A stretch of 14,518 nt of DNA from an uncultured Lachnospiraceae bacterium. GTDB lineage: Bacteria; Bacillota; Clostridia; Lachnospirales; Lachnospiraceae. Shown here piece by piece: positions 6,788 through 14,129 of this stretch. Position numbers and translations under genes: made by a program. Numbering within the stretch: position 1 is the first letter of the stretch; each line of letters opens with the position of its first letter. The stretch spans positions 10,463-24,980 of the forward strand of contig CAJUQZ010000047.1 in NCBI GenBank assembly GCA_910588755.1, written 5' to 3'. The notes under the pieces were generated by a model that was not told the origin of the DNA, made no database searches, and saw nothing but the letters and a program-made list of their open reading frames with translations.

Positions 6788-6847
6788 AAAAGTGACTTAG
6801 TAATACTTAGGCGTTGTACTTTAACGCCTTAGTATTACTTCACTTTT
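6788..6847. terminator. Long hairpin after the second permease pair, possible leaky terminator
   Basis: The arms 6788-6815 and 6823-6847 pair as AAAAGTGA/TCACTTTT, a three-base bulge, AGTAATACT/AGTATTACT, one mismatch, and AGGCGTT/AACGCCT, with a seven-base loop: about 24 pairs. The hairpin begins a few bases from the stop codon of the permease gene. On the - strand the tail has only four uridines; on the + strand it has seven. It could end part of the permease transcript or block 3' exonucleases, allowing more binding protein than permease to be made, as known for sugar ABC operons. Confidence 0.6.
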
Positions 6848-6848
6848 T

Positions 6849-7874
6849 TTATTCCCCAGTGATACCTGTACGGTCAATGCTCTCAACGAACTGTTTCTGC
6901 AGTACGAGGTACATAATCAGCAGCGGAAGGATACTGAGCATCGTCCCGGCCATCTTAATCGACTCATTGATGTCCACCATGCCGCTTCCCGCCACGCTTC
7001 TGGCTGTATTGTAGCTGTTTTCAAAATTCTTTAACGACACGATCAGCGAACTCCAGTGGTAAGTGTCCGCATTGCTTGTAAACGCGCCGACTACATAGAG
7101 CTGTGTCAGGTAGGACTCGTTCCAGTACCACACGATCGAAAACAGGAACACCACGAGGATCGCGGGCGCCGCCGATGGAAGCGCAATCTTCCTGAAAATC
7201 TTAAAATGCCCTGCCCCGTCAATCTTTGCCGCCTCGATCAGCACCTTTGGGATCTGGCGGAAAAAGTTAAAGAAAATCAATATAAATATCTGCGATTTCA
7301 GGCCCTGACCCAGAAGGGCCGGCACGATAAACGCCTTGATGGAGTTGATGAGACCTATATCCGTATAAAATACGTACGTTGGCATCATCGTGGCCTGCGG
7401 CGGCAGGATAAAGGAGAACAGCAGCAGTCCGATGCAGAGCTTCTTTCCCTTGAACTCATAGCGCGCAAACCCATATCCTACAATAGCACAAACCACAACA
7501 TTAATCAATGTCGGAACGCCTGCAATCACAATCGAATCGCGAAATGTTTTCCAGTAGTCCATCGACTGGAATGCCTGTTTGTAATTTTCAAGGTACAGCT
7601 GGCTTGGGATCCAGTTGATCGAGGTATCGAGCAAGTCATTTAAGTTCATAAAGCTCTTGCTGACCATATAGAGCATGGGATAAAGGTATACAAACCCGAT
7701 ACTGATAAGCAGCAGGTACACCGCTGCAAGCTTCCCCACGCCCTCGGTATCCTTGGAGCCAAAGATAAACTTTCTGACTTTATATCCGATTTGTTCTCGT
7801 CCTTCCGGGCTAAGCGCTCTTTTTAGACTGTTTCCGCTCGCGCTTTTCTTTTTGCTTTGCGTAGTTGCGCTCAT
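6849..7874 (-). CDS. Carbohydrate ABC transporter permease, MalG type (second pair)
   Basis: This integral membrane subunit of a sugar importer is 341 residues long. After a long, basic cytoplasmic N-terminus (about 1-45) come six predicted membrane segments, starting with AAVYLLLISIGFVYLYPMLYMVSKS. The ATPase-docking EAA loop is EAAKIDGAGHFKIFRKIALP at about 214-233. The C-terminus ends VLQKQFVESIDRTGITG, typical of MalG/UgpE-type subunits (TxGxxxG-like ending). The ATG at 7872-7874 is preceded by AGAGGGG at eight bases; a GTG three codons earlier would overlap that site. The gene overlaps the preceding permease gene by 65 bases in another frame, so the two are translationally coupled and should form a heterodimer. 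An NxxNA-like periplasmic insert (SIKMAGTMLS follows it) near 265-300 is longer than in MalG. Confidence 0.9.
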   Translation of the reverse strand: MSATTQSKKKSASGNSLKRALSPEGREQIGYKVRKFIFGSKDTEGVGKLAAVYLLLISIGFVYLYPMLYMVSKSFMNLNDLLDTSINWIPSQLYLENYKQAFQSMDYWKTFRDSIVIAGVPTLINVVVCAIVGYGFARYEFKGKKLCIGLLLFSFILPPQATMMPTYVFYTDIGLINSIKAFIVPALLGQGLKSQIFILIFFNFFRQIPKVLIEAAKIDGAGHFKIFRKIALPSAAPAILVVFLFSIVWYWNESYLTQLYVVGAFTSNADTYHWSSLIVSLKNFENSYNTARSVAGSGMVDINESIKMAGTMLSILPLLIMYLVLQKQFVESIDRTGITGE

Positions 7875-8832
7875 TCCGCTCACCCCTCTTTCTAATCTTC
7901 TTCTCCAGGCGCTTCTCTCTCTTCAGTTCGCGCTGGTACTTCTTTGCACGTCTCTCATACACATCTTTGCGTCCCATGATCAGCACTGCAAAGAAGATAA
8001 CGATCGCCGACTCGATGACCGAGTACAGCCATGCCATCGCGGAGGCATACCCGTAACCGCCCGTCGCGGAGAGCATCGTGTCGTAGATCAATACGATCAG
8101 GGCATTCTGCTCGTTGTTTGACATAAAGATAACTGTGTAGACCACATTTAAGAGGATCATCGGCTTCACGGTCGGAAGGGTGATCTTCCAGAAACACTCC
8201 CACTTGGAACCGCCGTCCATCTTCGCCGCCTCGTAGAGCGAGGTGTCGATCTTTTGCAGCGCCGCGAGGAAGATCAGGATCTGTACGCCGGAATACCACA
8301 GCAATGTGATCATGTTGCTGAACACACTCGTAATACTCACCGCAAGCACACGCGGCAGGTATTCATCCAGAAGCTGCTCGATCATCGTCACATTCATCAT
8401 CGGAATGCTCGCGGCCTCCTGGTCCGCCAGCTGCTGCATAACCGGGCCGCTGGCAATGATGATCGGGAGGAAGAAGATCATTCGGAAAATTCCCCTGCAG
8501 GAAATCTTCTGGTTTAACAGCATCGCGATGATCAGCGAGAATGCCACAATGACCGGCACCGCGATCAGCGTCTCGAGCAGGTAAGACTCCAGCCCCATGA
8601 TGAAATCCGGGTCTTTTAGGAAGATCTGGCTGTAGTTCTCAAAGCCAATAAAAATCTTTGCCATCCCCTGCGGCAGAAGCTTGATCCGGTTGAGTGAATA
8701 GCCAAAGGACTGTATCATAGGCCACAGCACCAGCACCAGGATACCGACAAGCCAGGGCAGTATGAACAGATATCCGATCGCGTTCTCCCTGCGCTCGAGC
8801 TGCCCGGGTTTTATTTTTCTATTGTTCTTCAT
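7810..8832 (-). CDS. Carbohydrate ABC transporter permease, MalF/UgpA type (second pair)
   Basis: This 340-residue membrane subunit has six predicted membrane segments. The first is AIGYLFILPWLVGILVLVLWPMIQSF; later ones include VIVAFSLIIAMLL, FRMIFFLPIIIASG and IESAIVIFFAVLIMG. The EAA loop is YEAAKMDGGSKWECFWKITLP at about 200-220. An extracellular insert at about 135-160 (LADQEAASIPMM, then EQLLDEYLP) is longer than in MalF-like short permeases. The last ~53 residues (288-340) are an unusual highly charged tail, mostly Arg, Lys and Glu, probably helical and cytoplasmic. The ATG overlaps the TGA of the DUF5696 gene (ATGA), so translation is coupled. The gene's end overlaps the next permease by 65 bases, and the basic tail is partly a product of that overlap. 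Confidence 0.9.
   Translation of the reverse strand: MKNNRKIKPGQLERRENAIGYLFILPWLVGILVLVLWPMIQSFGYSLNRIKLLPQGMAKIFIGFENYSQIFLKDPDFIMGLESYLLETLIAVPVIVAFSLIIAMLLNQKISCRGIFRMIFFLPIIIASGPVMQQLADQEAASIPMMNVTMIEQLLDEYLPRVLAVSITSVFSNMITLLWYSGVQILIFLAALQKIDTSLYEAAKMDGGSKWECFWKITLPTVKPMILLNVVYTVIFMSNNEQNALIVLIYDTMLSATGGYGYASAMAWLYSVIESAIVIFFAVLIMGRKDVYERRAKKYQRELKREKRLEKKIRKRGERNERNYAKQKEKRERKQSKKSA
7883..7889 (-). promoter_or_regulatory. Ribosome binding site of the second MalG-type permease
   Basis: AGAGGGG on the - strand lies eight bases before the ATG at 7872-7874 and inside the coding region of the preceding permease. It supports the ATG over the GTG at 7881-7883. Confidence 0.5.
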
Positions 8833-11201
8833 CCCGCATTCACCTCCATTCCTGATGCACCTGCGAATTGGGGCGAAGCGCCAATTTTCCGTGTGGAAAA
8901 GTCTTTTTCCACACTACCCCCTATCACATACGAAAGTGCCGGTACGGTCACATGATCCGCCTCAAGCGCCGTCTCAGTATAGTTGATATACAGCTTCACG
9001 CCATTGTCATATGTCACGATTGTAACACCTGTGTCCGTTATCTCGTGGTTTGCAATCATGCTGTTCTTCGTGCGCTCGCTGATCTGCCTCAGCTCATTAT
9101 AATAGCTTAATATCTGGCTGCGGTACACAGAATACTGTGAGGTGTACACATCGCTCGAGTTTGTATAAATCAGCTCCGACGGATTCTCATACGTCAGGTA
9201 GAACGAAGGATAGATTCCAGTCTCCACCAGTTTGAGGAAGTACGCCCGCTCGTTTGCCTCAAAGTTCACATAGTCGCCGTACATCGGGAGTATTCCCTTG
9301 AGCGCGATCGACAGAAACGGCACGCTCTGGTCTGTATAGATGTAGTCCGAGTCTGAGATCGGCATATCGACGATCGCCTTTGCATACTGCCAGTAGCACT
9401 GAACCGGCGCCTCCAGCATGAGATCCATCGTCTCGCCTGTGTGCTTGAGCGCCTCCTCATACAGGTGCTTTGACACCAGGCGCGTCTGCATCGTGTCGCC
9501 CATCGTGTAGGTAAACATTGTATTGCCAACCTCTGACAACGCAATCTTATCTACCCCCTTCTTTGTGAGGTTTTGCTGCAATGTCTTTAAGTTTTCAAGT
9601 GTCATCTGCGGTGTCCAGTACACAAATTCATCATACACTGTCTGGTGCGTATCCTCTGTGTACAGACGTTTATCCATCTTCTTTACCGTGTCAAATGTCG
9701 TGTTGCCAGTCTCCGGGTTTGCCCGCACACCGTCCGCAAAAAGGTAAAAATCAATATTTTTCTGCTCACATTCCTCCATGAGCTTTGACAATTCCCGCGC
9801 GCCGCCGATACTACCGCTCACGTCGTACGAGGTGACAGGCAGCTCAAAGATGCCTCCGTCCTGCCAGCCCTTATATATAGAAAGGATATCCGTCACCCCT
9901 TCGTTTTCAAGGTCTGCGTAAATCTCCCTGATATTGTCTACTGTCGTCACAGGCGCGTCCTTCTTCCAGAGCATCCAGTTCTCCACATCCGTTCCCAGAA
10001 AGTCCAGCCTTACCTTGAAGGCGTCCTCCACTTTGACCAGCTCATCCTTCTCGAGCAGATACTCCCTGTAACGCTTTGCAAGCCCTGTATAATTTGCGTC
10101 CGCCCCATTGACAAACATATATCTGACATTGATGTCATATTTGATCCTGTCCGTGACCTTTGTCACCGATCCGCCGGAATTTGAGGTCGGCTGAATGTAT
10201 GTCGTGCACTTGCGGAACGCCGCCGTAATCCAGTTGTAATCAGAGTACGCTCCGTTTGGCGTCGCATAGATGGAAGCCTCCTCGTCGCCGCCCTCGATGA
10301 TGGCAAGATACCCCATTTTGTCGTCGGTATGTACCATGCCGTACACGGGCGCCAAAATCATCTCCGCGTCGTTGTGCGTCTCGTATCTGTCCCAGAGCAG
10401 CGAGAGCACATAGGACTCACCGACACCGATATCAGGGCCATACACCTTCTGCACATAGCCGGAATCAAACCGTCCGTCCTTGTCGTCAAGATAGATCAGC
10501 GCCCCGTTTCCATCGGGTACAAACATATACCCCTCCTTCTCGCCAAGCCTGGAATTGCCAAGCAGCGGGAAGAGATAGATATTACCGATCTTTTTGTTAT
10601 CCGCATTCTCATAGATAGAGCTCTCCGGAATGCAGGCTGTGATGCTTCCGTCGTCATACAGCTTCACCTCGGCCTCAAAGCCAAGCTGCTGTGTGGGATA
10701 GTCCAGCTTTGCATGGAACCCGCCCGGAATCAGATCGACGCTGACCGTGGCGCCGCTTCCCTCGATGCCGAGTTTCTTCTGCATCGTGTTTGTCTCCTCC
10801 TGCAGCTCCACCACGATTCCTGACTGCAAAAATCCTTTCCAGGTCTCGTTGACACTTCCCAGACGTTCCTCACTGCGGACTGTGGACTCCATCACCGCGC
10901 CGGTCTTCGTGTTTTTTACAATGATGGAAAGCGCCGGCTCGTATAAATAGAGCTCATAGTTGTCATTGGCCGCCACCAGGTGATGCCCGTCAAGCTCCTT
11001 GGTGGTGTCAACAGCCCCGTCGCTTAATGCGGCGGCCGGTGCGCTCACCGCGGGCTGCAGCTGGCTCACATCGAGACTGTTCCTGCCTCCCGACTTGGAA
11101 GCCACCACTGCGACCGCGATGACCACGATAATGACCAGCACGGCAATGGCGAACTTGACGAGGCTTCTGCCCATTTTCTTTATATCCAATTTAGCTTCCA
11201 A
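8829..11201 (-). CDS. DUF5696 membrane-anchored protein, glycosidase-like fold
   Basis: This 790-residue protein has one N-terminal membrane anchor (about 14-34, FAIAVLVIIVVIAVAVVA) and a large outside domain. A beta-rich region (about 75-375) includes GYMFVPDGNGALIYLDD and GYLAIIEGGDEEA. Next comes the junction NYTGLAKRYREYLLEKD, which in many clan members precedes a TIM barrel. The barrel-like region (about 395-700) has strands DILSIYKGWQDGG, NIDFYLFADGVRANP, KIALSEVGNTMF and MDLMLEAPVQCYWQ, and a C-terminal beta domain carries GVTIVTYDNGVKLYINYTETAL. This matches DUF5696 proteins seen beside sugar ABC genes in Firmicutes; no enzyme activity is established to my knowledge. D490, E557 and E597 are conspicuous acidic residues at barrel strand ends. 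The start is TTG at 11199-11201, preceded by AGGTGG at nine bases, and it overlaps the preceding stop by 11 bases. The 3' end contains two palindromes. A role as a polysaccharide-processing or substrate-handing partner is inference. Confidence 0.85.
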   Translation of the reverse strand: MEAKLDIKKMGRSLVKFAIAVLVIIVVIAVAVVASKSGGRNSLDVSQLQPAVSAPAAALSDGAVDTTKELDGHHLVAANDNYELYLYEPALSIIVKNTKTGAVMESTVRSEERLGSVNETWKGFLQSGIVVELQEETNTMQKKLGIEGSGATVSVDLIPGGFHAKLDYPTQQLGFEAEVKLYDDGSITACIPESSIYENADNKKIGNIYLFPLLGNSRLGEKEGYMFVPDGNGALIYLDDKDGRFDSGYVQKVYGPDIGVGESYVLSLLWDRYETHNDAEMILAPVYGMVHTDDKMGYLAIIEGGDEEASIYATPNGAYSDYNWITAAFRKCTTYIQPTSNSGGSVTKVTDRIKYDINVRYMFVNGADANYTGLAKRYREYLLEKDELVKVEDAFKVRLDFLGTDVENWMLWKKDAPVTTVDNIREIYADLENEGVTDILSIYKGWQDGGIFELPVTSYDVSGSIGGARELSKLMEECEQKNIDFYLFADGVRANPETGNTTFDTVKKMDKRLYTEDTHQTVYDEFVYWTPQMTLENLKTLQQNLTKKGVDKIALSEVGNTMFTYTMGDTMQTRLVSKHLYEEALKHTGETMDLMLEAPVQCYWQYAKAIVDMPISDSDYIYTDQSVPFLSIALKGILPMYGDYVNFEANERAYFLKLVETGIYPSFYLTYENPSELIYTNSSDVYTSQYSVYRSQILSYYNELRQISERTKNSMIANHEITDTGVTIVTYDNGVKLYINYTETALEADHVTVPALSYVIGGSVEKDFSTRKIGASPQFAGASGMEVNAG
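8866..8914. repeat. Tandem palindromes inside the 3' end of the DUF5696 gene
   Basis: GTGTGGAAAA (8891-8900) and TTTTCCACAC (8905-8914) form a perfect 10-bp stem with a four-base loop. Four bases away, AATTGG (8866-8871) pairs with CCAATT (8881-8886), with an inner CG/CG around AAG and a GG bulge. Both lie within codons for the C-terminal tail, after the last recognisable domain and 34 to 82 bases before the next permease start. They resemble a REP-like palindromic unit captured as coding sequence, or mRNA processing hairpins. Confidence 0.65.
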
Positions 11202-13224
11202 TCCTATACACCACCTCTCGTAATACAGAGCTTATGAAGTCAATTACCTGCGAGAACAATACATAAATGATGCAGATTAACAGGGAGAGTATCAGTACCG
11301 TAAATGCCGTAAGCGCCAACGCTTTTGCGGTTTCCTTCACCGAGAAGTTGTTGATCTCCTTCACCGAGATCAGTAAAAGCACCAGCATCCACACCCATAC
11401 GATGATGTTTGCAAACGAGATCAGAAATACCTCGTTGTAGGTGAGCACATTTGACAAAATAACCACAAACGGCTTGATCAGGATAAACGGCGTCAGGCAG
11501 TACGCATACGCGCAGTACAGCTCCTTTAAAAACGCCTCGCCCTCGTTGATTGTCACAACCAGATAATTGCAGAGCGTCAGTCCGATAAAAATGACCAGCA
11601 CTGTGCCGATATCCGTGATGATATCGTAGCGCCCCTCACGCACGGTCTTTACGAGGAACCCGCTGAAATACTTCTCTATAATCGAGACAAGGATATACGC
11701 CGCGAGTAAAATATTCGCGCACGCAAGGCTTGCCCTGCCCTCCCGTTTCACACCGTAACAGCCGTCAAACGGGTGCCGCATGAAATGCAGGCTGTACTTT
11801 AAACTACCCAGGAGCGGCACTTTTTGCGAGAGCCGCGCCGGCGCGCCGTCCGCACCGTACTTGACCAGCTGGCGCTTCTTATACAGGCTTAGCGCCACCG
11901 CAAAGGCGACAATCACCACGACCGCCATCACCAGGTAATTCCGGATCCAGATGTTTCGAACCTCCCAGAACGCGTCCGAGTAGCCGTCCGCCGACTTGGC
12001 AAGCTTGAAATAGCGCAGCGCCTCCGTGTAGTTTTCCTCCTGCAGGTACGCATGCCCCATCGCCTGGTTGGCATAGTCAAACATACTGTTCATCTGCAGC
12101 ACTTTTTCAAGCGGCTCCTTGCTCTCTGTGTAGCGTCCCTTCGAGAAGAGATACAGCGCCTCATGGAGCAGGTTGGTAAACTCTGTCGGTGTGAAGATGT
12201 GCACCTGCTTTTTGTCCGAGTCCAGCAGATAGATCCTGTCGGAGGAGTCTACCGCGATCGCCTCCACCTTGTTGCACAAGCCAATCCGCTGACGTCCGTC
12301 ATCGCGCCCGCCAAACATAAACAGGAGTTCGCCCTCCTCATTATATTCATAGATATATCCGTCTGAATCGGCCACGAGCATGTTGTGATATTGTCCTGTC
12401 GTCACCGCCGCCGGGAGATCCGCCCAGTACGGGTCGGAGTCAAGCATATTTTTGCCCGCGATGTTTAACTTCTTGAGCGCCATATCCTGGTCGCCCTGCG
12501 TCACCGTGTAGATCAGTCCGTCCTCGTCAATGTGGAGATTGGTCGGCGTCGATGGAATATTGCTTAACATCTGCGCCCGCTGCGCGTCCGTCAGAATCAG
12601 GCGCTGCAAAATCTGGAACGGGCTGAGCGACGTGTAGTTCGTGCCGAAATATCCAAGGAAAGAGCCGCCCTCCACCGGGCTGATCTGGACGATGCCGTTC
12701 ATATTTCCCTCACAGATCACATACATCGTGCCTGTACTGTTTGCCACAACCTTGATCGGCTTGAAATCCATCGTGTTTCCATAAATCGGTGAATCCGGCT
12801 TCCCGTATTCATTTAATAGCGTTCCCTCCAGGTCATATACAAAGACCTTCCGCGCGTCCCTGTCAGCGACGTACACTTTGTCATCGTCCGACACAAACAC
12901 GCCCATCGGGGACTGTAGTGTGCCCTCCCCGATCATGCGGACTTCCTCGCCGCCGACTGTGCTGACCATGACCACATGGGCGCCGGCATCCGCGATGTAC
13001 AGATTCCCGTCCCGTCCGATCGCCATGTCCATCGGTGTCACAAAGGAGGTCTCGCCGACTTTCGTGATGGCGGACGCCGGGTTGTACGCCGACTGTGTCT
13101 CGAGCACGTATCCATAGCCGTCCACCGTATAGGTTCTATAAGGTGTCTCCGCAGCTGCCGTGGAGCCGAGTATCAGGCTTATGCACAGCGCCAGCAGAAC
13201 CACTAATTTCGCTTTTTTTCTCAT
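11191..13224 (-). CDS. NHL beta-propeller / TPR / Yip1-domain membrane protein
   Basis: This is a 677-residue composite protein. A signal peptide (1-25, ending STAAA) is followed by an extracellular NHL-type beta-propeller (about 55-345). Its repeats are seen as VTPMDMAIGRDGNLYIADAG, LQSPMGVFVSDDDKVYVADR, TNLHIDEDGLIYTVTQ, HNMLVADSDGYIYEYN and VEAIAVDSSDRIYLLDS. Two TPR-like helix pairs follow (about 351-415, HEALYLFSKGRYTESKEPLEK and MGHAYLQEENYTEALRYFKLA), then one membrane segment (429-447). A C-terminal Yip1-like domain (about 470-665), with the entry SLHFMRHPFDGCYGVKREGRAS, has five hydrophobic segments. NHL propellers and TPRs bind proteins or ligands, so a scaffold or sensor role is possible; no function is established. 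The ATG follows GGGGGAT and lies 17 bp after the first MalG-type permease. The stop overlaps the start of the DUF5696 gene, so it is part of the same coupled block. Confidence 0.83.
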   Translation of the reverse strand: MRKKAKLVVLLALCISLILGSTAAAETPYRTYTVDGYGYVLETQSAYNPASAITKVGETSFVTPMDMAIGRDGNLYIADAGAHVVMVSTVGGEEVRMIGEGTLQSPMGVFVSDDDKVYVADRDARKVFVYDLEGTLLNEYGKPDSPIYGNTMDFKPIKVVANSTGTMYVICEGNMNGIVQISPVEGGSFLGYFGTNYTSLSPFQILQRLILTDAQRAQMLSNIPSTPTNLHIDEDGLIYTVTQGDQDMALKKLNIAGKNMLDSDPYWADLPAAVTTGQYHNMLVADSDGYIYEYNEEGELLFMFGGRDDGRQRIGLCNKVEAIAVDSSDRIYLLDSDKKQVHIFTPTEFTNLLHEALYLFSKGRYTESKEPLEKVLQMNSMFDYANQAMGHAYLQEENYTEALRYFKLAKSADGYSDAFWEVRNIWIRNYLVMAVVVIVAFAVALSLYKKRQLVKYGADGAPARLSQKVPLLGSLKYSLHFMRHPFDGCYGVKREGRASLACANILLAAYILVSIIEKYFSGFLVKTVREGRYDIITDIGTVLVIFIGLTLCNYLVVTINEGEAFLKELYCAYAYCLTPFILIKPFVVILSNVLTYNEVFLISFANIIVWVWMLVLLLISVKEINNFSVKETAKALALTAFTVLILSLLICIIYVLFSQVIDFISSVLREVVYRIGS
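11211..11219 (-). promoter_or_regulatory. Ribosome binding site supporting the TTG start of the DUF5696 gene
   Basis: GAGAGGTGG on the - strand lies nine bases before TTG at 11199-11201, inside the last codons of the NHL/TPR/Yip1 gene. The next in-frame ATG (codon 10) has no comparable site and would still leave the membrane anchor intact, so the start is likely but not certain. Confidence 0.5.
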
Positions 13225-13241
13225 ATTTATCCCCCATTCCG

Positions 13242-14114
13242 CTATTTAATGCCTGAATGAGCCATCGTGTTCATAAAGCTCTTTCGAAGGATCAGGAATA
13301 TTGCGAGGTTTGGTATAAACTGCAGCAGGATACCGGCCGCCTGGATTCCCTGTCCAGCCACATTGCTGTTCTGGTTTGCCAGCGTATTGAGGTAAAAGGC
13401 CAGCGTCTTCATGCTCTCGTCATTCACATAAAAGTTCGAGCTCTCGACATTTACCCACACCTGCTGGAAGGACAAAATCGCTGTCGTTGCGATCGCCGGC
13501 TTCACCAGCGGCAAGATGATCGAACGGTAAATCTTGAAGTCGTTTGCCCCGTCCATATAGGCCGCGTCGAGCAGCGCGTCCGGGATCTGGTCGATAAACT
13601 GCTTCACCAGAAACAGACCGACCGGCAGCGCAAGGAGCGGTAAAATGTGTGCAAAATAAGTATCCTTCATGCCAAGAAAATCAATTACCAGGTATCTTGG
13701 AATCATCACCGCCACCGATACGAACATCAGTGCGGTATTGTTGATTTCCAGCAATGCGTATTTGCCCTTGAAGCGCAGCTTTGACAGCGCGAAGCCGGCC
13801 ATCGTCGAAAACAGGATCGACAGCAGCACCACGGAACCTGTCACAATCAGGCTGTTAAACACATAGCGGCTCATCGGAATGTTGCTGTTGGCCGAAGCCT
13901 TGAACAGTTTCACAAAATTGTCCAGTGTCGGCTTATGCACGATGATCTGCGGCGGAAACGCAAACAGCTCATCCATCGGCTTGAACGCATGGCAGACGAT
14001 GAACACAATGGGGATTCCCATGAAGACCGCCAGCGGCAGAAGAACCAATATTATCTTTAACTGCCCCCACTCAAATTTCTTGGGGTTGATATTACAACCT
14101 TTATATCCAGCCAT
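13242..14114 (-). CDS. Carbohydrate ABC transporter permease, MalG type (first pair)
   Basis: This 290-residue integral membrane subunit has six predicted membrane segments, the first at about 19-42 (LKIILVLLPLAVFMGIPIVFIVCHAF). A KPTLDNFVKLF stretch follows, as in MalG/UgpE subunits, and FSTMAGFALSKLRFKGK marks the third segment and loop. The EAA loop is LLDAAYMDGANDFKIYRSII, then LPLVKP (about 181-206). The C-terminus ILRKSFMNTMAHSGIK is typical of the family (MAGAVKG-like ending). It is one of two MalG-type genes in the operon, distinct in sequence from the one at 6849-7874. The gene starts 15 bp after the preceding permease, with GGAGGG as ribosome site, and ends 17 bp before the NHL/TPR/Yip1 gene. 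Confidence 0.92.
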   Translation of the reverse strand: MAGYKGCNINPKKFEWGQLKIILVLLPLAVFMGIPIVFIVCHAFKPMDELFAFPPQIIVHKPTLDNFVKLFKASANSNIPMSRYVFNSLIVTGSVVLLSILFSTMAGFALSKLRFKGKYALLEINNTALMFVSVAVMIPRYLVIDFLGMKDTYFAHILPLLALPVGLFLVKQFIDQIPDALLDAAYMDGANDFKIYRSIILPLVKPAIATTAILSFQQVWVNVESSNFYVNDESMKTLAFYLNTLANQNSNVAGQGIQAAGILLQFIPNLAIFLILRKSFMNTMAHSGIK

Positions 14115-14129
14115 CTTTCACCCTCCTCT

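Noticed and set aside
7056..7643. 195-codon open frame on the + strand
   Set aside because: Antisense to a clear MalG-type permease; the translation is low in hydrophobic order and resembles no family. It is a shadow of codon bias on the other strand.
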